A stretch of DNA of 64,000 bases from Harmothoe impar (taxonomy: Eukaryota > Annelida > Polychaeta > Phyllodocida > Polynoidae): contig OX381704.1 in the NCBI GenBank assembly GCA_947462335.1, positions 27,055,955 to 27,119,954 of the forward strand. Reading direction: 5' to 3'. How positions within the stretch are numbered: the first letter of the stretch is position 1; each line of letters opens with the position of its first letter. Shown here in pieces: positions 35,101 to 45,837 of this stretch. Under the pieces are notes generated by a model. It was not told the origin of the DNA. It saw only the letters and a list, made by a program, of their open reading frames with translations, and did no database searches. The position numbers and the translations under genes were made by a program.

Positions 35101-36249
35101 CCCGTTTTCAAGAACGCGACCGTTTCAAAATCGGACATAGGACCTCACATGTCAGACTTTGCGCAGGAAGAAAAGCTGTTGAACACGCCTCAGAGATGTC
35201 TGATATAAAATATTCTCTTGGGAACGCCGCTTCTCAAGTGGTATTTAGAGCACGGTTTGATAGTCACCAAAGTGCAGCTGGTGGTAGAATACCTACCTAA
35301 ACGCTCCTTTGCCGGTTTCGCGGACGAAGTAACGGCGGCGCGAAGACGTGGCGACGTGAACGAGAACGAGAAAATTCTGTCAGACTGTTACAAGTTAATG
35401 GGAAACGCTACGTACGGTAAAACAATCTGCAACAAAGAAAAACACACGGCGGTGAGATACACTGACAGTCGGAAGTTCGAACTATTGGCCAATTCGTGGC
35501 GCTTCAAAAAGGCGTCCGAGTTGAGTTCCGATCTGTTTGAAGTCGAACTACAACCGAAAACAGTCAACAACAACCTCCCTATTCAAATAGGGTTCATGGT
35601 ATACCAGTACGCGAAGTTGAAAATGTTAGAGTTCACATACGACTTCTTGGATAGATTCGTCGATCGGCGCGATTATGCCCTTTGTCAAATGGACACCGAC
35701 AGTCTTTACATGGCTCTCAGCGGTGACACGTTGGATGACCTAGTCAAACCTCGCCTGAGAGAGACGTACTTCAGAGAGAAACGAAAGTGGCTTCCGACAG
35801 CGGTGTGCGACGATCACTTAGAGCTTTTCGTGAAGACAAAAACGGAAAGAGTGCGAGAATGGTGTCCACCGCCCGGCGGATGTTGTGAGAGACGGTACCT
35901 TCACGATCTGAGAACTTCGGGGCTTATGAAAGCGGAGTGGGAAGGTGACGGGATCCTAAGTCTCAACCCTAAGACTTACATTTGCTACGATCGAGTCAGC
36001 GACACCGGTGAAAGAAAATCCAAAAAATGGAGTGCAAAAGGCGTACAGAAGAAACAAAACCCTCAGGAACCAGACGACTTCTTGGATGTTCTTCGCCAAC
36101 GAAAAACTCTCATTGCTGTAAATAGAAACTTCAAAGTGGTGCGAAACAAAATGGTCACCTACACCATAGAGAAAGACGGCGTGCGCTACTTGTATTATAA
36201 GCGTCGCGTGCATTCTGACGGTGTGACAACGAGTCCTTTAGAGATATGA
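32140..36249 (+). pseudogene. Protein-primed family-B DNA polymerase (Polinton PolB), two in-frame stops
   Basis: A 1,370-codon frame from ATG 32140, interrupted by TGA at 32278-32280 and TAA at 35206-35208 with no frame change. In order: an N-terminal C2H2-like finger (CEKCFKMF...HERH) before the first stop; a second Cys/His cluster near codon 345 (CCKCKAAF...KRH); exonuclease motifs FDFEAFF (about 410), GFNSGRYDLN (about 545) and YNNKDVKPF (about 680); polymerase motif A LDANSLYL (about 783); a VSR-like endonuclease insert (FHGCWFHAHEC ... VVWECEW, about 856-922); motif B MGNATYGKT (about 1086); motif C MDTDSLYM (about 1184). All catalytic motifs are intact, so only the two stops inactivate it. 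PolB copies the element from a protein primer at its ends. Without the first stop the next usable start would be internal. AATAAA signals follow at about 36310-36335. Confidence 0.93.
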
Positions 36250-36339
36250 AAAAAAAAAAATAAGCGTGTGCATCTTTTCAAAAATAGAGTGTTTATCAAG
36301 ATTGAAAAAAAAAAGAAATAAAAAAAATAAAATAAAATA

Positions 36340-36883
36340 TTGTTGTGTTTTTATTTTCATACGGTTTCTTTTACTAGTAAGTCGCGCAGTCTCTTAAAGC
36401 GTCACTCATGTGACGACGTCGCTTCCAGTCACGTGATCCTAAAGACCCTCACTTCCTAAACAAAAAACTTCTTCTTCCGCTCACGTGATCAATCAAGTCA
36501 CTTCCGGTCACGTGATCCTCAATGAGGTCACTCACTTCCGGTCGGCCATTAGGTCATGTGACGTCACTTCCGCTCACGTGACTCATCAGGTCACTTCCGG
36601 TCACGTGATCCTAAATTAGGTCATATGACGTCACTTCCGGTCCCCTAAGTAGGTCAGTAGGTTACCCAGAATGCACCACTAATCCCCTAAGTAGGTCACT
36701 TCCGGTCACGTGACCAAATGGTGGCCTCTGATTGGCTGCAGGGTTACCCAGAATGCACCACTAATCCCCTAAGTAGGTCACTTCCGGTCACGTGACCAAA
36801 TGGAGGCCTCTGATTGGCTGCATGTCGATTGAGTAATAAACAGTACTTAACTATAGTCCCGTTCCGATACATACTATACTACT
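36340..36883. repeat. Right terminal inverted repeat with promoter-motif array
   Basis: Inverted copy of the left TIR: GTCACTTCCGGTCACGTGAC units, TGACGTCA and CCTCTGATTGGCTGCA (CCAAT box inverted). An internal duplication of GGTTACCCAGAATGCACCAC occurs at about 36661 and 36742. It lacks the 550-bp low-complexity insert and the palindrome of the left side. Confidence 0.88.
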
Positions 36884-36889
36884 TATGTA

Positions 36890-38252
36890 AACACCCCCCC
36901 GCGAATCACATGAAAACATCAATCTCAAATGGGAAAATATTCCCTAAAGACAAATTCGCAGCATACACTATAATATGACTTAATAGCGTATAGTCCTCCA
37001 ATTTCTAGAGTAGAAGTAGGTGAATTCATTTGGGTGGCAAGATTGCATGATCGTTTCGATTCCAAAAAGATGTGGAATTCTCTAGCTTAATTGATTCTGA
37101 CCTAATATGTATTAATGTATTTGTATTCATCAACGTGCCGGATCAATTTGGCCGGAATCTTTATAAAAATAATGGCAATACTTGGCTAATTGGTTCTAAT
37201 TTCGGCTAATCAAAATTTCCACAAATTAGCCAAATTGGCTTATAGAAAAAATAGATATAATCCACATACTATTTTGAAGTTTAAAAAGGCACTTGTAGGC
37301 CTGTTTGATATCTGTAACCAAGGGGTTCTTCAGCCAGGCAGCCACACTTCTAAATAGGCCAACCTAGGCCATGCAGCTATAGCAGGACCATCAACAAGAA
37401 TTGTAGATTCAATCTGCACAATCCTGGATCTGAAATGATATGGAACAATATGCATTATTTGAAGAAGCTTCCCTAGATGCCAATGTTAATGAGAAATGCC
37501 TTCATAGGGACCCTGTCAAATGACCCTAGTACCCTAGTAGCAAACCAAGTGGGACAAAAAACATTGCTGCATAGGCTGCCCACTTTAGGTTAAGAATGGG
37601 TTTAAGGCGAGCTGCCATATTTGGTGGCACAAATAATAATCGTTCCCTCAATGTTTTGTTGTAATTTTTGAATAAGATATAGACAATGGTTCACGAGTTT
37701 GAGTCTTTTGAGTCGGTTATTCCACGAGTTGAAGGCTGGGCCATATTTTACAAGGGTGTAAATGGGTCCTGACTTTCAACAAGTGAAATAACCCACTCAG
37801 CAGACTTAAACGATCGTTCCTTTGTGTTTCGTTTTTTCATCTGTACCGATTCGAATCATCAAAATTATGTTAGGGGAGCCTAAAATAGTTTGTTTTTCTA
37901 GGCCCTTACCCCATAAAGATGTAAACAAACAGCCATATTGATGACGTCCCAGGGCTGTGAAATACAAGCATGGGTAATCTCACGACGTGTGTGAAATACA
38001 GCATTCTTTTTTAAATCTGGCAAATTTCATAATGAATCCTAGATCCTGCTAATTAACCCACCCAAGGCACAATCATACTCTTGCTATCCAATTATGGAAA
38101 TATCAAACAGGCTTTAAGCCTTATGCAGCTTATACAAGTCACACTGCTTTGGACTAGGGAGACATTTGCCTTCAAATCAATAGTTCCTACCTACATGAAG
38201 CATGAGTTCAGTGTTGAGCAGTTGCAATGAAACAGAAATGGTCTATAGTGGA
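36890..38252. other. Intergenic DNA, nothing recognised
   Basis: AT-rich, no coding pattern, no clear element boundaries. Words based on TTGGCTAAT recur around 37170-37250. Confidence 0.45.
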
Positions 38253-38254
38253 TA

Positions 38255-39172
38255 CACTGCAAAAAATGTGTTTAGATCCTAAACACAATCCTAAACACAA
38301 TCCTGCCCCGTATTTGTCCACGCAATATGTTCCTAAACATGTTTAGATCAATAATTTGTTTAGCTCAGTGCTTAGAAATTTATGTGTTTAAACCAATGTG
38401 TTTAGAAGAATGAAGTGTTTAGAATTCAAGAGTTTAGCATATTATTGTGTTTATATGTCAAGTGTTTAAGAATGAAAGTGGTGTGTCTAGAGACATATAG
38501 ATTATCATTATGCTTAGATACTGATATTTGAATAAATTCCTAATTTATTTTATTTCCATATATATAGTATCTCGAAGAGACTTCTAGCAGTCCCCCCCCC
38601 CCCCATGAGCCAATGTACATGCATCACTATTTCACATAGGCCTCTACTTTAACATAGACACAACCCTGAGTCAATATGACATACCTTTAGGGAAAATAAT
38701 GCTTTATCCATTCTTAGAGTTCTTAACAGAGGTGTCTATGTAGCAGATGTAGCTTTAATGTATTGTGATCATCGTGAAGTAGCATTCTACCCTTGAATCA
38801 TACAATGTGTATTATCCTTTTGTATTCATAAAATTTGAATTAATTTACTCAGATTTAAGCACTTTTAGAAGATCAATAATGTTGGTTGTGGTTGTAGAAT
38901 TTACAGTCAACCACAGAGCTGCCATCTGGTATGTGTTTGATATACTATGATCTAAACACTACATGTTTACATCCTAAACACCGATTCTCCATACTGTTTA
39001 AATAATAAACATCGAAACATACTCAACATAAATGTTTAGGTGTTTAGAATAAAAGTGTTTAATTTCTAAACAGAAGGATTCAAAAACACAAACCTAGTAA
39101 AATGTTTAGACTTTTAATAAAAACATGTTTTGACCTAAACATGTTTAAAACCTAAGCACCTTTTTTGCAGTG
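38255..39172. mobile_element. 918-bp TA-duplicating MITE with TGTTTAG arrays
   Basis: The left end CACTGCAAAAAATGTGTTTA and the reverse complement of the right end (CACTGCAAAAAAGGTGCTTA) are inverted, each flanked by TA (38253-38254, 39173-39174). The outer 250 bp on each side are packed with TGTTTAG or CTAAACA, roughly a dozen per side, mostly in opposite orientation; the middle is ordinary DNA. TA duplication and CACTG ends point to the Tc1/mariner superfamily. No transposase. Confidence 0.88.
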
Positions 39173-39174
39173 TA

Positions 39175-40435
39175 GTTCCTTAGAGAACCTCCTTTTCATC
39201 ATTCATATGTGTAGTCTACCTTATTTCCAACCTGAGAACATCTGTTAATTGTTTCCTATTCTACACCACTTTTCTACATGTATGTATAATCCCGCCCCCC
39301 TACATGCAAACAGCGGTAGTCGCAAATTAGCAGGTTAAAAGGAGCAATTAACATTTAAAATACTGGAAATACCTCATGAATAAATAAAGAGTGAAATGGG
39401 AAGCCACTGTGTTTGGGTGGCCTTGAAGAAGCCTTCCCTTTTTCAGGACACTTTGACGATATTGAACCAACTGAGACTATCGACCGCCCTCCTCATGAAA
39501 GCACGTCCCTCACCCTAGCCGCCACCGAAAAGGCACAACTCCCAATGCCCCAGGCACACTCTGCTCACAAAACTTTCATAAGAAACCACAGGATCCCAAG
39601 AACGGCAAAAGCAAATAGCTAGTGGTGGAATTGATCGGATTAGAGACAAAAATGGCCCTAAGCAGCATCTATTGATTAGAATGACGTCAGGGGCTGGGGA
39701 CGCTGTTGTTACGGATATGTGTGAACAAACTGTTTAGAAATGTTGGAAAATGCATAGAATCTCCTACTTTGTTTTATGTGATGAAAGAAGAATGATTGTT
39801 GGTAACGAAAAGGCAATGATTCTCTCTTTTAATACGAGAGATACTTTGAGAACCTAGATAGGCTAGTTAGACGATTGGGTAGGCCTACAGTTTGGATTGT
39901 ATGACATAGACCAGGTTGACATACCGAAGGCCGTCTTGCTTCATTCATATAGACCTACCATGCTAGTATTGTTCAATTTGTATACAACGTGCAGCCACAG
40001 ATTATTTAGCAAACAATGATATAAAAACTAGACCCCTGCTTCAAAGAAGAAGTGATCCAAACCGCCGTATTGAAGCTGTCAAGGCCATTGAACCCAACAC
40101 TTATCTATTGTTATTTACAAATACCCCCTCCTCTGGGTCTTCCCGCCACCTTGTTCCTCTTGCTCATCCATCTTTCTAGCATTGTGCACCACCTTTGGTG
40201 CCCTTCTATTAAACCCTGACATGTCAGTGGTCTCCACCCCTTACCAGGGTGTCTGGGTGATGAACTGGCCATTACACGGTCACGCTCTGTCACGGCCTTA
40301 CACAAAAAGTGAAGAATACCCTGTCTGTAGGTCAAAACGGGAGCACAGTGCACATGATGCCCGTGTCAGCCTTGGGAAGGGTCATCTTATAACAAGGGGG
40401 GTTGTATGTCCACCCAGTTTCAGGTGGGGGAGGTG
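39175..40435. other. Intergenic DNA, no gene recognised
   Basis: A 69-codon frame near 39413 shows no known domain and no clear splice context. Nothing else supportable. Confidence 0.4.
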
Positions 40436-40439
40436 TTAA

Positions 40440-40682
40440 CCCTTTAAGGACACGTGTCGCTAAAATATTCCATCGGTCGTCTTGATGCACCAATGCAGCC
40501 TCGGCGAGTAACTCGCTCGTGCTGCATTGGCGCATCATGCCGACTCTTCGGGAGTGTCTCAACCCCGTAGGTTTGGCAGGATGCTTGAATGCAGCACTGG
40601 CAAGTTACTCGCCAGGACTGTATTCATGCATCACGACTATCAAGGACATAATACATTAATGCATTATGCCGCCCTGAAAGGG
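40440..40682. mobile_element. PiggyBac-like MITE (TTAA target)
   Basis: 243 bp with CCCTTTAAGG at the left and CCCTTTCAGG (reverse complement) at the right, each abutting TTAA (40436-40439 and 40683-40686). TTAA duplication with CCC ends is diagnostic of the piggyBac superfamily. Internal words ATGCAGC...GAGTAACTCGC and ATGCATCA are inverted about the middle. Confidence 0.8.
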
Positions 40683-40750
40683 TTAAGGAGTGGATATTAA
40701 CCCGTTCTGCAAAGGGGGGGGGGGGGGGTCAAAGAACTCCGACACAAATA

Positions 40751-40858
40751 CCCAGTGGGCACAAAAGTCAGTTCAATGTTGAATCAACGTTATATCAACT
40801 TTGAATCAACATTGACAACCATTTATCAATGTTGATTCAATGTCATGTGCCCATTGGG
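40751..40858. mobile_element. 108-bp MITE with TTGATTCAAC motifs
   Basis: The left end CCCAGTGGGCACA and the reverse complement of the right end CCCAATGGGCACA are flanked by TA (40749-40750, 40859-40860). The interior is made of GTTGAATCAACGTT-type words and their inverses. Confidence 0.75.
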
Positions 40859-40860
40859 TA

Positions 40861-41055
40861 GATTCACCTGGAGTCGGACACCCAGCGTGAGACGGACACT
40901 TGCTTTTGTGGTCATTCAAGCATCTAAAGCTCTTTATTTGTAAAGTTTTAATGTTATTCTTTCCAAAGAGACAAACACTAGAAGTTGAATTGTATACACG
41001 AATAATCTTAAATTTCATTGTCCGTCTCAGGGTAGTGTCCGGCTAAGGTTGAATC
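40861..41055. mobile_element. 195-bp TIR element sharing a TA with its neighbour
   Basis: GATTCACCTGGAGTCGGACA and (right end, reverse complement) GATTCAACCTTAGCCGGACA are inverted; both then run through TGAGACGGACA. Flanking TA at 40859-40860 and 41056-41057. The left TA is also the right TA of the element at 40751-40858. Confidence 0.7.
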
Positions 41056-41741
41056 TACCCTAGGGTAGGAGGCATTTGACTGGTGGGGCGCGAATGGGCA
41101 AATCTTTCTTACAAAGCAAATGGTTCATGAACAGCAAATTGTTCTCAAACAACATGTGAAACATCTCTTAAAATGTAAATACACCAACTTACTGGTTCTT
41201 ATACCAGTATCTATAGGGGAAAGGGCTGATCTGAAACCATAGCTCTCTGTCCAAGGTCCGGGGTGAAACCTGGCCGGTCTGGGCATTGTCGGGGTCCGCC
41301 CACCTGACTGTGAATGTTAATGACTCCATCAGGTAGGGGTGGCCGTGTCAACCTTTACGGCCGGGTAGACACGGGTGTTGGATTCCTCCAGCGACCAGCT
41401 TCAACTATGGGACACCCTATAGGTTAGAGGTGGGCGTAGAGCCATCAGTCATAGATGCATTCGTGTGTTGTAGGGGGGAGGGGCATCTTACAACACGGGT
41501 GGGCGTATATAGGCCTACAAAGTGATGTTCAGTTTACATCTATAGCCAACCCAACCTGTGTAGGTGACAGAGTGCTTCCTTTTCAGGTGATACGCCTATG
41601 TGTTACACCTGGATTTTAATAGCGCGTAAGCCAAGCCATTTCCGACTGCCAAATTGAGGGTTTGGTCGCCACCATAATTTTTAGATGGGCATATATATAG
41701 GGTATCAGAAAATATGAGGTGGCCTTGCCTCAGGAGTAGCT

Positions 41742-42300
41742 TAAGGTCAGGGCAGGGCTTCAAGGTCAGAGAAGTCTAGAAAAATCTGAAAATTATTGAT
41801 TCACATATGCAACTGAAAAGTCACTTTAAATTTGAATTTCCCAACAAATGAAATATCTACGGCATACTACTCATTCAGGGCAACATAAAAAATACAAAAA
41901 AGATAATTTTACTCAAGGTCAACATCATTTCATTCAAGGTCAATCTCAGAAAAGTGACTTTTCTATAAAAACGGTTACCTTTCAACTCTAATAGAATCCT
42001 CAAAAATATCCAGACATTCGCCATAATGCATGAGGGAATACCTACATAGTTAGGGATCATGGAAAAATGAGGTGGACTTCCATACCACATGGCTTTTGGC
42101 AAGGCACGGCTTCATTCCTCACTGATGCTGTAAAATAGTAGGTTCCACAACAACACACTTTAAGGGCCAGAACCTGGCAATAACTTTGTCTTTTCATTCA
42201 TGTTAAATGCCTAGAATATGCTATGTTGTGGGGCCAACCCAAACGACCTTTTTAATTTTTATTTTTTAAAGGTCAAGGTCACTTCAATCAAGGTCATATG
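41742..42300 (+). repeat. Cluster of TCAAGGTCA words
   Basis: Seven or so copies of AAGGTCA, several as TCAAGGTCA, all on the plus strand within about 550 bp (near 41742, 41758, 41910, 41937, 42270, 42276 and 42290). The motif equals a nuclear-receptor half-site with 5' extension, but it may simply be a repeat word of a degraded element. Confidence 0.4.
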
Positions 42301-43675
42301 TGCAAAATCACAGGTTTTACAAAAATCAACCTTGGATGGTAAATGTAGTGTGCCTTTTATGTCCGTCAACAGACGCTTAGAGATACACCCACTCACCACC
42401 AAGTATACAGGCACATTAAAATCGACCATCAACAGGCAACCAATTGTGCATTTTTAAATCAATTTTTCCCGCCTTTCCTTAAATGAGGTTTCTTCCACGT
42501 TACCTAAACTCCTTTACATTAGCAGGTTTTTCTTTCTATAGAGTGGATAATTATTATGGATTGGTTATAAACGCCCAAACAATAGAGACTCAAGAAAGTC
42601 TGCATGGTGAAGGTAGAGATCCTTTCTTTTAAACCAGAATCTTTTCTACGCACACAATATGCCAATATTCTATTCAACTGGAAGGCAATTAAACTTGATT
42701 TGGGCTCCATTGACTATATGCACACTTGGGTAATCCAGACCAGTTTTCTTTTTACATGCAACCCTCGACCCATGGACAGGTCAGCTATGAGCCATAGATT
42801 TATCCGTCACATTAAGTCTACGATAAAGGGTACATCAAACTCCACAACATTACTACAATGATTAAAAGTAAAATAGTCTATATATGCAGGTCATGTAGAC
42901 TGTAATAGTCTGTTTTGATCGATTTCCAAGTCATCTACTTGATAAAGCAACGGGAGATGGTGTCTGTGGGAGTGTATTAAATCCCTACCGGAACAAGTTA
43001 ATCGCCATCGCTACCTGTCTACACTCACCTATCTCTGAGCTTAACCTTCAACACCATAAAGAGGTACACTTGTATTGATGCTGCAGGAACACGTCACTGC
43101 ACTACTCAGGTTCAGTTGTATGAATGGGGGTGAATTGGAAGTGGGATGTGGGAGGTGAAAGTTCACCTCAGGCATAAGTCATTTTGTACTGCTAGTGTTT
43201 AAATCAGAACTCTATCTACACCGACAAGTCCCAGCTTTGGAAAAAGTGACCCTCGACACAGGGTCTACTGTAAGGGATCATTATTCTTTACACGGGGTTC
43301 CCAGCCTCCAACGCGAAATGGCATTAAGAGCCTTTGGCATCCTGACCTTCTTTCAGACAGAGAAGCTATTATAATGGCCTAGGTATAATGTTCAGTTAGT
43401 ATTCTCCGTGTAACATAGCCTTCTGCGTCTGCCCATCTCTACAGGTGGCAAGTATCGTCCCACAGAAACCCCCGCATTATATTTTGGATGTATTAGGTAT
43501 CATGGACTTAGTCCTATACTACGCTTTTTTTGGGCAATGTTGTGGGTCAATTTCCATATCGTATACCATCCTGAGAGCCGTATTTTGTAGGTATTGCAGT
43601 TTTTGGTCTCTCCAACATTACCTCTGTCCCAAATATAATCAACATAATCAAAAGAAGGGAGGGTCATCGTCTTAT
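42301..43675. other. Intergenic DNA, no gene recognised
   Basis: No coding frame with a known domain, no RNA gene and no element ends supported. Confidence 0.4.
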
Positions 43676-43800
43676 CACGGTCTTCCAGGTAGCTCACACA
43701 GTACATAACAATGATGTAAACGATATAAAAACAGGGATAGTACTATTAGATTTTTCTAAGGCTTTTGATTCCTTAAATCACAGCCTCCTACTTGACAAGT
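43676..43800 (+). repeat. Exact copy of 125 bp of the reverse-transcriptase core
   Basis: Identical over 125 bp to 49334-49458, the part of ORF2 encoding RT motif A (LDFSKAFDSLNHSLL). It lies upstream of ORF1 in the same orientation, with unrelated sequence on both sides. Confidence 0.92.
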
Positions 43801-43967
43801 CCAACCTTTCATGGCCGCTTGAAGACGTGAGCTAGGGGAGAGGCGGGGGAATCCGGGATCATCGCCGATTTAATAAGTTGCTACGACTAATGAAGTGTGG
43901 TAATAGGCACTACTAAACCTGGTGATCATACACAGGGTACGATTTTTTCTTGAGAGACAGCCCAAGG

Positions 43968-45482
43968 ATGAGTAAAATGGATCTAAGAAACAAGGTGGGC
44001 GATAACAAGGCGACGACCGCCAATGGCGGCCAAGGTGACGGCGGAGAAGTTGACAGCTGTCAAGATCTGGGTGGTGACATTGCACGAATAGGCGCAGATG
44101 TGAAAGACCTGAAGGAGGGACTAGGAAACCTGGGTGAGATCAAGGACCTACTAAGTGTAATCCTGGAGACACAGAAGGTAGCAAAGAGGACTGAAAAAGA
44201 CCTGAAATTGGTTGACGGGAGAGTCACCCAGCTGGAAACCACCTCGAAACAACATGGCGGCACGTTGACAGACCTTGAGAAGGCCTCCACCGCCCAATCT
44301 GACGACATCTCGGCGATCAGAAAAGAAATGCAGGGTAGGCATAAGAAATATCAGAAGGACTTGGCTGTAAGGGACGGCAAGATTGCTGAGCTGGAGAGAC
44401 AGGTGAAGAAACTTGTCAAGTCGGTCAAGATAGTCCACGACTATCAGGTTGACATTGAAGACCAAATGGACTCGTCCATCGACAAGCGTGTCAGGGAGAG
44501 ACTTGACAGAGAAGCCAGGAAGAAACATGTGGTGATTGACAAAGTACCTGAACTAAACCAAGATCTAGTAAAAGAAACTATTAACATATTGGCAGGTATG
44601 GGCCTCAAGATCACTCCCAAGAACATCCAGTTTTGTCGAAGAATAGGAAAAAGAGGCCGGGGGATGCGCCCAGTCGTGGTGGCATTTGAACACAGGGCCC
44701 TGCGGGACGAAGTCCTAAACAGGCGCAGCGAGTTGAGGAACCATGATCAATATGGGCAGCTGTGGATCAACCCTGACTACACGGATGAGCTCAGGGACTT
44801 CCAGCTAACCCTACGTGCAGTATCTGATCTGGCAATAGACCAAGGAGCAAAAGTAATGGTGCTACCTGACTCCATTATCATAAATGGCCAAAGATATGAT
44901 ATGTCCCAGATGAAGGACCTACCTGAGAAGTTTTCTGTGTCGAAGGCCTTCACTAGGAAGGTCCCCCAAGGCATAGCGTTCATGGGCAAGAAATCAATGC
45001 TATCCAATTGGTTTGAAACGCACTTTGAAATAAATGAAGTACAGTGGAGTTCGGTAGAGCAGTTCTACATGTACACAAAGGCTGTTCATCATGATAGGAC
45101 GGATCTAGCGGCGCTGATAAAGAGTGAAACTGACCCCAGGATTATCAAGAAGATGGGGGACTCGTACCCACAAACCAAGGACTGGATAACAAATCACAGC
45201 CTCCCCACCCTGGAGAAGGGGGCGCGGGCCAAGTTCTCCCAGAGCAAAGTGTGTTTGGAAGCCCTCTGTGAGACGGCCCCAGCCAAGCTAATGGAGGCCA
45301 CAAGATGCAGGAGGTATAGTATAGGGCATACTATATTCTCCAAGGAGTTGAGGAAGGGTACGGCGGTCCTCCACGGTAAGAACGAAATGGGGAAGTTGTT
45401 GGAGAAGATCCGGGACGACCTCATGCAACCCGAAGTAGATCCTGACGACGAGTTTGGGATGCATGAAAAGGACGCTGAGTAA
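43968..45482 (+). CDS. LINE ORF1: coiled coil, RRM-like region and NADAR domain
   Basis: 504 residues from ATG 43968 (AAGGATGAG). Residues about 25-175 are charged and heptad-like (coiled coil, probably for trimerisation). About 184-295 resembles the RRM/C-terminal nucleic-acid-binding module of L1-type ORF1 proteins (KKHVVIDKVPE, FCRRIGKRGRGMRPVVVAF, ... LWINPDYTDELR). About 335-487 matches the NADAR (YbiA-like) fold: GIAFMGKKSMLSNWF, then VQWSSVEQFYMYTKA, ARAKFSQSKVCLEALCET, KLMEATRCRRYSIGHT and GKNEMGKLLEKIRDDL. NADAR proteins act on ADP-ribose-related N-glycosidic bonds, including removal of ADP-ribose from guanine in DNA. The usual WG-G motif reads YSIG here, so activity is uncertain. 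The likely core role is as an RNA-binding chaperone of the retrotransposon particle; the NADAR function is open. Confidence 0.82.
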   Translation: MSKMDLRNKVGDNKATTANGGQGDGGEVDSCQDLGGDIARIGADVKDLKEGLGNLGEIKDLLSVILETQKVAKRTEKDLKLVDGRVTQLETTSKQHGGTLTDLEKASTAQSDDISAIRKEMQGRHKKYQKDLAVRDGKIAELERQVKKLVKSVKIVHDYQVDIEDQMDSSIDKRVRERLDREARKKHVVIDKVPELNQDLVKETINILAGMGLKITPKNIQFCRRIGKRGRGMRPVVVAFEHRALRDEVLNRRSELRNHDQYGQLWINPDYTDELRDFQLTLRAVSDLAIDQGAKVMVLPDSIIINGQRYDMSQMKDLPEKFSVSKAFTRKVPQGIAFMGKKSMLSNWFETHFEINEVQWSSVEQFYMYTKAVHHDRTDLAALIKSETDPRIIKKMGDSYPQTKDWITNHSLPTLEKGARAKFSQSKVCLEALCETAPAKLMEATRCRRYSIGHTIFSKELRKGTAVLHGKNEMGKLLEKIRDDLMQPEVDPDDEFGMHEKDAE

Positions 45483-45837
45483 CTATCTGCATGCCTGTAT
45501 ACAACGACCTCAAATTTGATGTGCATTAATAGATTTAATAGAATTTAAAACAAGAGAAGTTCAAGCGACGTGCTATCATAAATGTATGTACAAGCCTAAA
45601 GGCCTACGGCGTAGGCGGGCGTGGGTGACCAGACAGCGGGGCGCTGGGCGCCAGGTTGCCATAGATACCCCCTCCCTGGGGGTCAATGAGTGCGGGGTCA
45701 GCCATGCTGACCAATCAGAGACGCGACGCAAGTAGGTCACGACGCGGCGCGTGTCAACACGTGGCGGCGCACTTCAAAGGCAGAGATCAAAGGCGCAGCA
45801 TCTAAGACAATTAGCAAGGGCGGAAAGTAAATAAACA
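45483..45837. other. Spacer between ORF1 and the SGNH-like ORF
   Basis: 355 bp with a GC-rich middle (about 45600-45790, including CGTAGGCGGGCG and ACGCGGCGCGTG), no coding frame. It could serve as an internal promoter or translation-reinitiation region; nothing specific is visible. Confidence 0.4.

Larger units (their letters stand above)
27420..36883. mobile_element. Polinton/Maverick-like element encoding PolB, Death-domain and PC4-like proteins
   Basis: A 9,464-bp element starting AGTAGTATAGTATG and ending with its reverse complement. It is flanked on both sides by TATGTA (27414-27419 and 36884-36889). AG...CT ends, a 6-bp target duplication, long inverted repeats and a protein-primed family-B polymerase together define Polintons. 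The outer 115 bp of the two ends differ at one position, so the insertion is young. Only three genes are recognised: Death-domain (minus), PC4-like (plus) and PolB (plus, broken). The usual integrase, packaging ATPase, protease and capsid genes are absent, so the copy is presumably mobilised in trans. Polintons are integrated virus-like elements; this reduced form could be a satellite or deletion derivative. Confidence 0.93.

Noticed and set aside
39413..39622. 69-codon frame as a gene or exon
   Set aside because: No domain, no compositional bias and no good splice sites.
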